From positions 1,240,001 to 1,304,000 of the forward strand of contig NZ_LT629796.1 in NCBI RefSeq assembly GCF_900106065.1: 64,000 bases of DNA. The letters are read 5' to 3'. Shown here one piece after another: positions 1 through 9,190 of this stretch. The stretch's first letter is position 1; each line of letters begins with the position of its first letter. Origin of the DNA: Pseudomonas mandelii. Its GTDB lineage: Bacteria > Pseudomonadota > Gammaproteobacteria > Pseudomonadales > Pseudomonadaceae. The notes beneath the pieces were generated by a model. The model was not told where the DNA came from, ran no database searches, and saw only the letters and a program-made list of their open reading frames with translations. The position numbers were made by a program, and so were the translations under genes.

Positions 1-782
1 AGCAGTAATTCCCAGATCCGGTCCAGGCTGTTGATACCATCCGGTCCGACGACCGGTGCAGGAATTTCGCCAGCCACCAGGCCAACTTTCTCGATCAACT
101 GGGCAGCGCTGATGTTCCAGTTCAGCAGTTCATGCAGCATGACGCGGCTGACCGCGACAAAATTTCCGACCAGCGCGAAACTGGCCGCCAACAGACGCAC
201 CGGCACCCAATCAAACGCATGACGCAACTGTGCCGCGCGCTCGACCACAGCAGGGTTCTGCCCGTGCTCTTCGGCCAGCGCCAGCAGCCGGTAGCTCAGT
301 GCGGCGACCGGGCCCAGCACGAAGTACCAGAAAATCACCGCGAAAAAGCTCTGGTAAGCCTCCCACAGCAAATGCCCTTCGACCCGCTCAAGCAGTTGCT
401 CGCCGCTATCGGCGCAGATGTCCACGTCGCGCTTCGCCACATGGGCGGCGGCTTGCAGGTCTTCCCGGCGCCAGGCATCGCGAAACGGTCCCAGGCCAGC
501 CAGCAAATCGCCGCGACCCAGACTGTAAATCACCACCAGCAGGTGCACCGGCAATGCCAGCAACCCGTAGGCCACCGGTTCAAGCACCACCAGCAACAAA
601 CCCAGCAGCGCCACCGGCAACAACACCAGCACCACCAATACCAGCCATGGCCGATCAATCAGGCGCGGGCTGACTTCAAGCTTGTTCAGTTCACGCACCC
701 AACCGCCGTCACGTTGGACCCGATGGCGCAAGGCCGAGAATTTCTCGATCCAGACGGCCAACAGCAACACCAGAAAACTCAT
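1..782 (-). CDS. ampE: AmpE, inner-membrane accessory protein of the AmpD-AmpE locus (3' end outside window)
   Basis: Partial gene: about 260 codons are present and the C-terminus runs off the window edge. The reverse-strand translation starts MSFLVLLLAVWIEKFSALRH and contains very hydrophobic membrane stretches, beginning near residues 46-72, typical of the AmpE/CobD-like family. Its ATG overlaps the ampD stop codon (ATGA), so it is translationally coupled as the second gene of an ampDE operon. AmpE is an integral membrane protein usually linked to beta-lactamase induction and cell-wall recycling; its biochemical role is poorly defined. The start is fixed by the ampD overlap and by the conserved N-terminus. 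Confidence 0.9.
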   Translation of the reverse strand, partial: MSFLVLLLAVWIEKFSALRHRVQRDGGWVRELNKLEVSPRLIDRPWLVLVVLVLLPVALLGLLLVVLEPVAYGLLALPVHLLVVIYSLGRGDLLAGLGPFRDAWRREDLQAAAHVAKRDVDICADSGEQLLERVEGHLLWEAYQSFFAVIFWYFVLGPVAALSYRLLALAEEHGQNPAVVERAAQLRHAFDWVPVRLLAASFALVGNFVAVSRVMLHELLNWNISAAQLIEKVGLVAGEIPAPVVGPDGINSLDRIWELL

Positions 783-1354
783 CGTTGTTCCTCTTGTTCC
801 AAAGCGGCTTTTGCCAAGGCGGCGCGGTAGCGTGCCCAGTCGAACGCGGGTCCCGGATCCGTCTTGCGCCCCGGTGCGATGTCGCTATGCCCGCAGATGC
901 GTTGCGCCGTGATCGCCGTAAATGTGCTTCGCAGTTGTCGGGTCAGAGTCGTCAACGCCTGATACTGGGCGTCCTCGAACGGAAGATCATCCGTGCCCTC
1001 AAGTTCGATGCCCACGGAAAAATCGTTGCAGGTCTCCCGCCCCTCGAAACTCGAGACACCGGCGTGCCAGGCGCGCTCAAGACAAGAGACAAACTGAGTG
1101 ACGGTGCCGTCACGTTCGATCAGAAAGTGCGCAGACACCCGCAGGTCAGCAATACCTGCAAAATAGGGATGCTCCGTGACATCCAGACGATTCTGGAAAA
1201 ATTCCTGCACCTTGCCGGTGGCGAACTGCGCTGGCGGCAGGCTGATGTTGTGGATCACCAGCAGGGAAATTTCGCCCGAGGGGCGCGCATTGAAGTTGGG
1301 CGAGCGGCATACACGCACGCCCTGACACCAACCGCTCGCGGGGTCCAACTGCAT
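779..1354 (-). CDS. ampD: 1,6-anhydro-N-acetylmuramyl-L-alanine amidase AmpD
   Basis: Cytoplasmic zinc amidase of 191 residues. It removes the stem peptide from anhydromuropeptides during peptidoglycan recycling and so keeps the AmpR inducer low. The Amidase_2 fold is recognisable and the three zinc ligands are visible: H35 (VIHNIS), H156 (CGHSDIAPGRKTDPGP) and D166. The start at MQLDPASGWC gives the usual family length; the upstream in-frame extension is not AmpD-like and overlaps the end of the DUF1631 gene. The stop overlaps the ampE start by four bases. Confidence 0.95.
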   Translation of the reverse strand: MQLDPASGWCQGVRVCRSPNFNARPSGEISLLVIHNISLPPAQFATGKVQEFFQNRLDVTEHPYFAGIADLRVSAHFLIERDGTVTQFVSCLERAWHAGVSSFEGRETCNDFSVGIELEGTDDLPFEDAQYQALTTLTRQLRSTFTAITAQRICGHSDIAPGRKTDPGPAFDWARYRAALAKAALEQEEQR

Positions 1355-1418
1355 ACAGGTTCCTTCAACGACGACTGTGTTGGCGCCCAGTATGCCGCGA
1401 TAGGCCCTCGGGGCGCGA

Positions 1419-3626
1419 TCACTTGCCGCGATTGAGACGCCGCAGATTGCCCAGCACCGACTCCAGGGCCCGGTCGAACAGCAAGGTATCGTCCAGCGCC
1501 CGCACCGCGCCACGGCGAAATTCCAGGGCCAGGCCGGTGCGGCTGCGCTCCAGCACTTTCATTCCCGTGCGGTCGACAAAGATGTATTTGCCGGTGGAAT
1601 CGATGATCGCTGCCAGCTTGCAACGCAGGGTGTTTTCATCGTTTTCCTGAAACTCGACCCAGCAGCCCGGACGCAGTTGATCGACCTGAAGCAAACCGGC
1701 ATCGTCCGCCGGCAACCGCACAGACACCACATCGGCCAGGCCTTCGTCCGCGGTGTGCAGCACGATTTGCTGCAGCACTTCGACCATAACCGGCGGGTCG
1801 ACGGGTTGTTCAGCCGTCTGACCCGGGCGCTCGAACAGTTGCACGTGCAAGGTTTCCAGCTCACTGAAAAACTCACTGGTGGCGAACGGATCGAACGCCG
1901 AGCTGCTCAATCCGTCGCGCAAGGCCTTCAGCAGCCCGGGCACCAGCGCCAACAAACGCAGGCCGGCATCGGGCTCGTCATGACGCTGCACGCTCCAGAT
2001 CAATTGCTCCATAGTCTGCACATCGGCCTGCCATTGCGCCGACGCATCACCATGTTTGAGGCAGGTCAACAACAGCACTTTGCTCCAGGCCTCCTGCACG
2101 AAGACCACCACAGCCTGGGGCAGCACTTTGCCCAATAACGCCTGATTCAGCGCCTGCTCGACACGCTGGCGAGCCAGTTCGGTCCTGGCGCGGCCTTCCT
2201 CGGCGTCACGGGTACGCTGTTCCAGGAGTTCGCTGCGGCGGCGCTCATCACTGGTGAAGGCGAGAAAATCCGCCAGCAATTCGGAAAAGATCGCCGGATC
2301 GTCAACAAAGTCGTTCAACAGACGCTGGACCACTTGCTCGATGCGCAGGTACAGGCTGTCACGCTCGTGGTCATCGCACTCGCCCCAGCCCATCGCGGCG
2401 GCAGCGATTTCGTTGAGCAGACGCCGGGCCGGGTGGCTGGCCCGGCTGAAGAAGCTCTTGTCGAGCACCGCCACTTTGAGCATCGGAATCTGCAACCGAC
2501 CAATCAGCGCCTTGAGGGAGTCAGGCAGGTTGCGGTCATCAAGGATGCATTCGAAGAGCATGGCGATCAGGTTGATCACGTCTTCGTCAGCCACGCCGAC
2601 CACGCGCGACTTGCCGCTTTTGACGCTGACCCGGGTTAGCAGCTGTTCGAGCTGGTTACGCAGATCGAAGTCGTCCTGGGTCGCCAGCGCCGGCACGTAT
2701 TGCTGCAAGTGCGAGAGCAGGCGCAACAGGTCACGGGTGGAAATGGGCTGTGTCTGGGCACTGGCTTCGAGGGTCGGCGCGACACTGCCGCGCACGTGTA
2801 GCAGCAGCTCCTGCAACGCGGCAAAGACTTCCTGCACGCCATCGTCGACCGGTGCATGGCCCGAGTGGATGCCGACTTCGATCGGTTCGGCATAGGCGCT
2901 GGCGGCGGCATGATCGCTGGCTCGCCGCGTGGGAGCGGGCTTGAGGTCGGGCAACACGCCGGTCGCGATGAGCAGTTGATTGGCTTCGGCGTACAGCTGA
3001 TCAGTGCTGCTGAGCACGTAGCGATCAAATAGTTTGAGAATGATCAGCTTGACCTTGATCTCCACCCCCAGGTTGCGCCAGGCCTGCAAGAAATACTCGC
3101 AGAGCCGCGCAGGCCCCAGCGGGTTGTGCTCATCGTCCAGCGCCTTGTCCAGCAACGCACTGAGTCGGGCTGTCAGTTGGTCAAGGGCGAACCCGTCGCG
3201 GCTCAGCACTTTGCTGACCATGGCGTCCACCGCGACGCTGCGTTCCAGATCGTCATTGGGCAATGCATCGGTTTCAAATGCCAATGCCTGAGGCAAGGCC
3301 GCCTGGGCGCTGTCGTGCTGCGAGAGACTGACGAACGCCTCGAAGAAGTGTTCGAGAAAACCGCGTTCGATGCTTTTTCGCTTGAGTCGCAAGTCGCGCA
3401 TGGCTTCGAAAAAGAGGTTCTGTTCGACATCGCTGCGGGCCCGATCAGCCATTTCGAACAGCGTGTCGTCGGCGTTATCAAACAGCTCCTGCAAGCCATG
3501 CCTGAGCTGTTGAGTGGCCTTGTCGCGAACCTGAAGCAGAATCACAGGCAGGCGGGCGAGCGGCGATTGCGTCGCCTGACCGGTAGCCGCCTTGTGCAAA
3601 GGCACTACATTCCCGTCGTTGTGCAT
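1419..3626 (-). CDS. DUF1631 family protein
   Basis: 735-residue, mostly helical cytoplasmic protein of the Pseudomonas DUF1631 family (often mislabelled thymidine phosphorylase). Its position between ampD and nadC corresponds, as I recall, to PA4523 of P. aeruginosa. There is no signal peptide or membrane segment. The C-terminal ~100 residues (around GCWVEFQENDE and GKYIFVDRTGMKVLE) look like a small beta-rich domain, as often seen in this family. The start is taken at MHNDGNVVPLHK because an AGGAGG ribosome site lies six bases upstream; the longer in-frame extension has none. The molecular function is unknown to me. Confidence 0.85.
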   Translation of the reverse strand: MHNDGNVVPLHKAATGQATQSPLARLPVILLQVRDKATQQLRHGLQELFDNADDTLFEMADRARSDVEQNLFFEAMRDLRLKRKSIERGFLEHFFEAFVSLSQHDSAQAALPQALAFETDALPNDDLERSVAVDAMVSKVLSRDGFALDQLTARLSALLDKALDDEHNPLGPARLCEYFLQAWRNLGVEIKVKLIILKLFDRYVLSSTDQLYAEANQLLIATGVLPDLKPAPTRRASDHAAASAYAEPIEVGIHSGHAPVDDGVQEVFAALQELLLHVRGSVAPTLEASAQTQPISTRDLLRLLSHLQQYVPALATQDDFDLRNQLEQLLTRVSVKSGKSRVVGVADEDVINLIAMLFECILDDRNLPDSLKALIGRLQIPMLKVAVLDKSFFSRASHPARRLLNEIAAAAMGWGECDDHERDSLYLRIEQVVQRLLNDFVDDPAIFSELLADFLAFTSDERRRSELLEQRTRDAEEGRARTELARQRVEQALNQALLGKVLPQAVVVFVQEAWSKVLLLTCLKHGDASAQWQADVQTMEQLIWSVQRHDEPDAGLRLLALVPGLLKALRDGLSSSAFDPFATSEFFSELETLHVQLFERPGQTAEQPVDPPVMVEVLQQIVLHTADEGLADVVSVRLPADDAGLLQVDQLRPGCWVEFQENDENTLRCKLAAIIDSTGKYIFVDRTGMKVLERSRTGLALEFRRGAVRALDDTLLFDRALESVLGNLRRLNRGK

Positions 3627-3854
3627 CCAAGCCTCCTGAAACGGTGATTCTGCGAATAGTCGTAAATCCAAACGAACGTCAAAGCCATGACGTCAAAAGC
3701 AAGGCGGATTATCTTGCAAAAGCGCTCCCGTGTACCAGCAGACTCTGTGCTACGTATCGAAATAGACGCATAGGAAAGACGTTGACTTAGTGCCGATGAT
3801 TCAAGGGAATCGACCAAATGCAGGTTTGCAGGTGAGGGGAACGCCTCTGATGCC

Positions 3855-3884
3855 TTGGGTTGCCTCGCGCCATGGCCCTATAAT
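3855..3884 (+). promoter_or_regulatory. Sigma-70 type promoter of nadC
   Basis: TTGGGT at 3855-3860 and a perfect TATAAT at 3879-3884, separated by 18 bases. Transcription would begin about 20 bases upstream of the nadC ATG, leaving room only for its GGAG ribosome site. Confidence 0.6.
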
Positions 3885-3911
3885 CGGGCCACTTTGTTTG
3901 TGGAGCCCGTT

Positions 3912-4760
3912 ATGCCGAATCTACGTCTCGCCGATTTGACCGCCGAAATCGAAGCCAACGTGCGCCGTGCGTTGCTCGAAGACATCGGCAGCGGCGACAT
4001 CACCGCACAGCTGATCCCGGCCGAACGCCTGGCAAAAGCCACCATCATCACCCGCGACGCCGCGGTCATTGCCGGCACCGCATGGGTCGATGCCGTTTTC
4101 CGGCAACTCGATTCACGGGTCGCGGTGCACTGGCAGGTGCGTGACGGCGAACGGGTGAAACCCAATCAGGCGCTGTTTCACCTCGAGGGCCCGGCACGCT
4201 CGCTGCTGACCGGCGAACGCTGCGCACTGAATTTCCTGCAATTGCTCTCGGGCGTGGCCACGCGCGCGCAATACCTGGCGGATTTTGTCGCCGAGACCCA
4301 GGTGAAGCTGCTCGACACCCGTAAAACCCTGCCAGGGCTGCGTCTGGCGCAGAAGTACGCCGTGACCTGCGGCGGTTGCCACAACCACCGCATCGGCCTG
4401 TACGACGCCTTCCTGATCAAGGAAAACCACATCGCCGCCTGCGGTGGCATTCCTGAGGCCATCAACGCCGCGCACAAGATCGCCCCGGGCAAGCCGGTCG
4501 AGATTGAAGTGGAAAGTCTGGCGGAATTGAAAGAAGCCCTGGCGGCGGGTGCCGACATCATCATGCTCGATGAGTTGAGCCTGGATGACATGCGTGAAGC
4601 CGTGCGCCTGAACGCGGGCAAGGCGAAACTGGAAGCCAGCGGTGGTATCAACGAAAACACGCTGCTGCCGATCGCCGAAACCGGGGTGGATTACATTTCG
4701 ATTGGTGCGATGACCAAGGATGTGAAGGCTGTCGACCTGTCGATGCGCTTAAGCCTCTAA
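3912..4760 (+). CDS. nadC: Quinolinate phosphoribosyltransferase (carboxylating)
   Basis: 282 residues. Converts quinolinate and PRPP to nicotinate mononucleotide in de novo NAD synthesis. The family signatures are present: the [13 protein letters not shown] segment, [12 protein letters not shown] with its substrate-binding His and Arg, [10 protein letters not shown], and the C-terminal EASGGINE barrel motif. ATG 3912 is preceded by GGAG and by a good promoter; the upstream in-frame extension is not conserved in type. It runs opposite to the DUF1631 gene, as in other Pseudomonas. Confidence 0.97.
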   Translation: MPNLRLADLTAEIEANVRRALLEDIGSGDITAQLIPAERLAKATIITRDAAVIAGTAWVDAVFRQLDSRVAVHWQVRDGERVKPNQALFHLEGPARSLLTGERCALNFLQLLSGVATRAQYLADFVAETQVKLLDTRKTLPGLRLAQKYAVTCGGCHNHRIGLYDAFLIKENHIAACGGIPEAINAAHKIAPGKPVEIEVESLAELKEALAAGADIIMLDELSLDDMREAVRLNAGKAKLEASGGINENTLLPIAETGVDYISIGAMTKDVKAVDLSMRLSL

Positions 4761-4775
4761 AACGCAGCTTCGAGC

Positions 4776-4850
4776 GGCAAGCTCCAAGTTTCAAGCAGTT
4801 TTGCTTTTACTTGCAGCTTACCGCTTGAAGCCTGAAGCCTGAAGCTGCTC
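4776..4850. repeat. REP-like imperfect palindromic repeats
   Basis: Between the converging nadC and DUF6388 genes lies a run of related short words (GCTTGAAG, CCTGAAG, GCAAGCT, AGCTTCGAG) in both orientations, including two tandem CCTGAAG units near 4830. This is the usual look of Pseudomonas extragenic repeats and may form hairpins that end transcription from both sides. Confidence 0.5.
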
Positions 4851-5156
4851 TCAAACCACCAGATTGTTCATCTCGCAGTACTCTTCCCACTCGACCCCTA
4901 ACACCTCGGCCGCCTCCTTGTGCAGCACCAGGCGCGCAGCCTCGAACTCTTCAGGGGTCGAGGTGTACTTGAGCGTCAGTTCCCATGGCTGCAAGCCCTG
5001 GGACTCCGCCTCATCCTCGAACGCCCACTGGATCTGGTCTTTTTGATCGTCGGCCGGCAGGTCCTTGATCTCGTCGGCTAGCTGGGGCGACTCCTGCAGG
5101 TACTTTTTCAGCGCTTCTTCGTGTCTGGCTTCTTGGGTCAATTCTTTAACGGTCAT
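4851..5156 (-). CDS. DUF6388 family small protein
   Basis: 101-residue acidic cytoplasmic protein, starting MTVKELTQEARHEEAL and ending EYCEMNNLVV. The sequence resembles the Pseudomonas DUF6388 family, whose function is unknown. There is no signal peptide or membrane segment. The start at MTVKEL is preceded by a modest GAG-type site; the track of in-frame codons further upstream is compositionally unlike a protein. It stands alone, with a 314-base AT-rich gap separating it from the divergent coiled-coil gene. Confidence 0.7.
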   Translation of the reverse strand: MTVKELTQEARHEEALKKYLQESPQLADEIKDLPADDQKDQIQWAFEDEAESQGLQPWELTLKYTSTPEEFEAARLVLHKEAAEVLGVEWEEYCEMNNLVV

Positions 5157-5470
5157 GGCGTTCTCGCTGATCTGGGGAATGGAAGATGGATCTGGATCAT
5201 CAAGGATCTCTCTGACGCAAAAAACCGTGTGAAGCCCGGTTTGTCTGGCCTTCAGAACCATTCGGGGATCATCTGAAAACTGCAAAGTGGTACGTGTGCA
5301 ACGTCCGAATATAGGACGTTTGGTCGACGATTTATATGGACTTTTACATCAAATCTACAAAAAAACCGTTGATCGGCCTTTCTGAAAATTTTCCCTCGCT
5401 ACCCAGGAACAACGTTCAAAAGGTAAAGTCATAGCGATGTGCCATATAGGCACTTCACAAGGAATCGGTG
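5157..5470. other. AT-rich divergent intergenic region
   Basis: No gene is visible. The central part (about 5325-5400) is clearly AT-rich with A and T runs and probably holds the promoters for both divergent genes, but I see no unambiguous -35/-10 pair. An AAGGA ribosome site at about 5459-5463 serves the downstream gene. Confidence 0.5.
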
Positions 5471-6505
5471 ATGCGCAATTTTCCCAAGCTTCCATCTACC
5501 CTGTTTGCAACCGGCATGGCTGCCCTTCTTCTCGGCAGCCTGGCAATGCCCGATTCGGCTCAAGCCGGTCTGGAGTACAAATTCGACAGCGCAAACTCTT
5601 CCGATAAATTTTTGGTTTTCCACAACTATTACGGCACAGACGTGATGGTCAAATCAGGCCTCAGTATCGAAGACGTGGAAAAATTACAAAGAATGGTTAA
5701 AACCGATACGGCAGATCTTGAAGAGCTGAAGAAAACCGTCAGTACACAGGCGCGGCTCATCGAAGAGTTGAAAAAGAACACGGTGTCCGGTTCGAGTTCG
5801 ACTGCCAGCGAAGTGGATAAACTCAAGCGCACCGTCAGTGATCAGGACACTGCGCTGAAAAACCTCGCCAAGGCCATGGACGAGTTCAAACGCAACAGTG
5901 GTTCGAGCTCCAGTTCCAGCGCCAGCGAAGTGAACGACCTGAAACGCACGGTCAGCGAACAGAACACCGGTTTGGTAAACCTTGCCAAGGCTGTGGACGA
6001 ACTCAAACGCAATAGCAGCTCGAATTCCAGCTCCAGTTCCAGCGAAGTCAACGACCTCAAGCGGACGGTCAGCGAACAGGACAACGGACTGAAAAAGCTC
6101 GCCAGTCAGATGGACGATCTGAAGCGAAGCAGCAGCTCGAATTCCAGCTCAAGCGCAAGCTCTAGCTCAAGCGAAGTGAGTGATCTGAAACGCGCGGTCA
6201 GCGAACAGGACAACGGTCTGAAAAAGCTCGCCAGTCAGATGGACGATCTGAAGCGCAGCAGCGGCGGCTCGAACTCCAGTTCAAGCTCCAGCGAAGTGAA
6301 CGACCTCAAGCGTACCGTCAATGAACAGGAAAACGACTTGAAAAGACTTGCCAGCCAGGTGGAAGACCTCAAGCGTAGCGCCGGTTCGAGTTCCAGCTCG
6401 AGCTCCAGCGACCTGTCCAGCCTTAAGCGGGAAGTCAGCGATCAGGACAACCAACTGGATCAGCTGAAACGCACCGTGGAAGATTTGAGCAGAAAGGTGA
6501 AATAA
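5471..6505 (+). CDS. Exported protein of tandem coiled-coil modules joined by Ser-rich linkers
   Basis: 344 residues; no named family recognised. Residues 1-33 are a Sec signal peptide (basic start, hydrophobic core AALLLGSLA, then SAQAG). A short unique segment follows (LEYKFDSANSSDKFLVFHNYYG). The rest is about seven modules of roughly 28 residues of the form EVNDLKRTVSEQDNGLKKLA, with a clear heptad pattern of Leu/Val. They are separated by 8-15 residue linkers that are almost pure Ser with some Asn and Gly. Modules 4 and 5 are nearly identical at DNA level, so repeat number could change by recombination. The last module lacks a linker and ends DLSRKVK. It precedes the acyltransferase genes in the same direction. 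A periplasmic or surface oligomeric spacer is an inference. A GTG just upstream of ATG 5471 is an alternative start. Confidence 0.75.
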   Translation: MRNFPKLPSTLFATGMAALLLGSLAMPDSAQAGLEYKFDSANSSDKFLVFHNYYGTDVMVKSGLSIEDVEKLQRMVKTDTADLEELKKTVSTQARLIEELKKNTVSGSSSTASEVDKLKRTVSDQDTALKNLAKAMDEFKRNSGSSSSSSASEVNDLKRTVSEQNTGLVNLAKAVDELKRNSSSNSSSSSSEVNDLKRTVSEQDNGLKKLASQMDDLKRSSSSNSSSSASSSSSEVSDLKRAVSEQDNGLKKLASQMDDLKRSSGGSNSSSSSSEVNDLKRTVNEQENDLKRLASQVEDLKRSAGSSSSSSSSDLSSLKREVSDQDNQLDQLKRTVEDLSRKVK

Positions 6506-6575
6506 CAAGGGAACGGTGCCTGGACAGGAATCGCATAACACCGATTTAACCCTGCTTTTTCTGGGCACCACCCTT

Positions 6576-6583
6576 CCCCCCCC
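6576..6583. repeat. C8 homopolymer at the 5' end of the MBOAT gene
   Basis: Eight consecutive C residues, directly before the codons VIAIFLVRL of the acyltransferase. Reading through from the upstream GTG frame would need nine (or six) C, so tract length decides whether the normal N-terminus is joined to the rest. Confidence 0.6.
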
Positions 6584-7594
6584 GTCATTGCAATTTTTTT
6601 GGTTCGACTGACTGCATTCCTCTGCTTCATCAAGGTAGCAGCGTCTGTGTTTTTTTATGGCTGGTGGAGCACAACCTATATCCCGCTCCTACTGGCATCG
6701 ATCGTGTTCAACTACACCGTTGGATACATCATTGCGAAAAACCATGAGCGAGCCCGGGCAAAATCTAAGGCAGCCCTGTATGTTGGAGTCATCAGCAATC
6801 TACTGCTGCTCTGCTACTACAAATACTCCAATTTCTTTCTAGGTGAGGTTGCCCGATCTACCGGCGTCCACATGCCGACCCTTGAACTCGTGCTACCGCT
6901 CGGTATTTCTTTTTTCACATTTACTCAGATCGCTTTCCTCGTTGATGCCTGGAAAGGCAAAGCCCAAGAATACAATTTTTGGCACTACCTGCTGTTCGTA
7001 ACCTGGTTCCCCCACCTGATTGCGGGTCCGATCTTGCACCACGGGCAAATGATGCCTCAATTCAAAGACCCGGAGATCTACCGCATCCGGTCAAGGAACA
7101 TCTCTATTGGTGTTGCGTTATTCGCGGTCGGGCTCGGTAAGAAATTATTGCTTGCTGATCCCATCAGTACCTATGCGGACCCGGTATTTCATGCGGCCGC
7201 CACTGGACAGGCGATTGGGCCAATGATTGCTTGGGTCGGGGCCATCGCTTATACGTTGCAAATTTACTTTGACTTTTCTGGCTACTCGGATATGGCTGTC
7301 GGCCTCTCCATGTTGTTCGGAATCCACCTCCCTATAAACTTTAACTCACCTTACAAAGCCCGAAACATCATTGAATTCTGGCGCCGCTGGCATATGACAC
7401 TGTCCCAATTTTTAAGGGACTACCTGTATATCCCCTTAGGCGGGAATCGAAAGGGAGAAACACGCCGCCTGGTCAATCTAATGCTCACGATGCTGCTTGG
7501 TGGCCTTTGGCATGGTGCGAATTGGACCTTTGTCATCTGGGGCGCTCTTCATGGCGCTTATCTATGCATCAACCATATGTTTCAGAAGATACCG

Positions 7595-7602
7595 CCCCCC
7601 CC
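7595..7602. repeat. C8 homopolymer inside the MBOAT gene
   Basis: Eight consecutive C residues within the codons for IPPPP. Removing one C fuses the two acyltransferase frames into a continuous reading frame that ends at 8030. Confidence 0.85.
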
Positions 7603-8032
7603 TAAGGATGTCAGGGTTGCTTCCTGCAGCGATTACAATTCCGGCGAGTGTCTTGCTAACGTTCTGCGTGGTTGTCATCGCATGGGTATTCTTCCGCGCC
7701 GAGAGCATCCATTCAGCCCAAACTATAATTGTCGCAATGGCGGGTTTCGAAGAGCCAGTTGCGTGGGAGGCCATATTCAAAACGATAAGCTTTCTGCCAT
7801 TGCTCGCTTACTTTTCAATATCAATGCTGATTATCTGGGCATTTCCAAACGTTTATGAGGTATTAGACCTGCTACATAAACGAATTCAGATTAACGGTGA
7901 TGAAGGTCATAGAGTAAGTTCGATGGTCTGCGTCACAGCCGGGATCGTCTGCGTGGCGGTGATAGGCGCAAGCATGTTGTCTACTTTCGGAACAAACGTC
8001 ATCAGCCCTTTCCTCTATTTCCAATTCTGACC

Positions 8033-9100
8033 ATGACCCTATATAGAAAATTCATCATTTCTGCGGCTTGCGCGACCATTGTTTCCTTTGGTGCGTTTTA
8101 TGCTGCATTTCTGTATCAGTTTGACGCGCCGATACCATCCGGATATGACGCGGCCAACTGGAATACTTATAAGAATCTGGTAGGGATCAATACACCAGGT
8201 AAACGAATATTATTATTTGGCGATTCAAGCACAGTATTTGGCGTTAACAGCGAGTTGTTATCTAAAAAGACTGGCATGCCAGTTGCCAATATGGCGCTAC
8301 ATGGCGGCCTTCCGTTAGATGCCCTTACCAAATCGGTCATCAAAAACTCCCGCGAGGGGGACACGGTCGTAATGTCCTTGGTGTGGCTATACTACTTCAA
8401 AGACTACCGAACGCCTGAGGATTGGATCTTAAGAGAAATGGTAGCTTGGTATGGTGACTATTTTTATAGTCTTCCCTTTTTGACGAAACTCAAATACATG
8501 TCCGCGATTGACATGAAGACTCTTTACACAAACATGGACGTAAAATCCAAGAAAGATGCTGTATTGAAGGAGTTTCTTTATCGCAGGGCTCTGACTATGG
8601 ATGAGATTAGAGTCCAATACGCAAAAATCGATCGAACCGCCCCGCAACCGTTCTCCTATTCATACCTTAACATGAACTCCTCTGGAGACATTCAAGGCGC
8701 GTGCGGTACTCACCCCATAGCAAATATGGTGAGCATTGATATCCCTCAAAACCCAAAAGTCAATAAGAACGTACTAGAACTGCTCTCAGATACCGCAAAA
8801 GAGCTCAAAAGCAAAGGTGTTGCATTTTACATTGCGCCAAGCGTAACCGTTCAAGATGAACGATCGAACAAAGAGTCCTACCACAAAGCTTTGATGACTA
8901 TGATGGAGCAAATAAGGGCTGCTGGTGTTCCTATCGTGGGCAACCCGGATGACTTCTATTTCCCTTTATCCAGTTTTTATGACACCGCATTTCATATAAA
9001 TTGTGAGAACACGGTTGAGCGCACTAGCAGGCTATACACCATAATAAAAGATTACCTCCCAAAGACGACTCTGACAGCTTCACCCAGAGCCACCAACTAG
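8033..9100 (+). CDS. SGNH-hydrolase-like membrane-anchored protein, partner of the MBOAT acyltransferase
   Basis: 355 residues. It has an uncleaved-looking N-terminal membrane anchor (IISAACATIVSFGAFYAAFL) and a periplasmic domain. GDSS at residues 63-66 (after RILLFGDSSTVFGVNS) matches SGNH block I with a candidate nucleophilic Ser, and FYDTAFH near residues 315-321 gives the Asp/His pair expected near the C-terminus. Such proteins (AlgX/AlgJ/WssI-like) take the acetyl group from an MBOAT partner and place it on a glycan. The gene begins two bases after the MBOAT stop, so the two form an operon. It is more AT-rich than the flanking core genes. The acceptor cannot be read from sequence. Confidence 0.7.
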   Translation: MTLYRKFIISAACATIVSFGAFYAAFLYQFDAPIPSGYDAANWNTYKNLVGINTPGKRILLFGDSSTVFGVNSELLSKKTGMPVANMALHGGLPLDALTKSVIKNSREGDTVVMSLVWLYYFKDYRTPEDWILREMVAWYGDYFYSLPFLTKLKYMSAIDMKTLYTNMDVKSKKDAVLKEFLYRRALTMDEIRVQYAKIDRTAPQPFSYSYLNMNSSGDIQGACGTHPIANMVSIDIPQNPKVNKNVLELLSDTAKELKSKGVAFYIAPSVTVQDERSNKESYHKALMTMMEQIRAAGVPIVGNPDDFYFPLSSFYDTAFHINCENTVERTSRLYTIIKDYLPKTTLTASPRATN

Positions 9101-9156
9101 CGGATTGCCAGAAAAGATCGACGGGGCCTTATGCTCGCCCTTTTTCTAAACAAACA

Positions 9157-9174
9157 AGCCGCCCGAAGGCGGCT
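9157..9174. terminator. Hairpin between the converging SGNH and O-antigen-ligase-like genes
   Basis: Perfect 7-bp stem AGCCGCC/GGCGGCT with a CGAA loop. On the minus strand it is followed by a T-rich stretch (TTGTTTGTTT), so it best terminates the ligase-like gene; it may also stop the plus-strand operon. Confidence 0.75.
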
Positions 9175-9190
9175 GAACTTAATGGGGCAG

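Larger units (their letters stand above)
6516..8030 (+). pseudogene. MBOAT O-acyltransferase (AlgI-like), interrupted by frameshifts at two C8 tracts
   Basis: Multi-pass membrane acyltransferase of the AlgI type, which passes acetyl groups across the inner membrane for polysaccharide acetylation. From 6599 one frame reads the hallmark parts: FFYGWW, the IYFDFSGYSDMAVG segment, FNSPYKARNIIEFWRRWHMT, and WHGANWTFVIWG with the catalytic His at codon 7511-7513. At 7595-7602 a run of eight C ends the homology. The rest (AWVFFRAESIHSAQ and the last helices to 8030) is in the +1 frame; seven C would join them. At the N-terminus a second C8 run (6576-6583) separates the main frame from a plausible start frame (GTG 6516, then DLTLLFLGTTLP). 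As sequenced the product is truncated. It could be a sequencing artefact, a pseudogene or a phase-variable gene. Confidence 0.75.

Noticed and set aside
5890..6430. Ser-linker DNA as a CRISPR or non-coding satellite array
   Set aside because: The repeats stay in frame within one long open reading frame with a signal peptide, so they are coding repeats.
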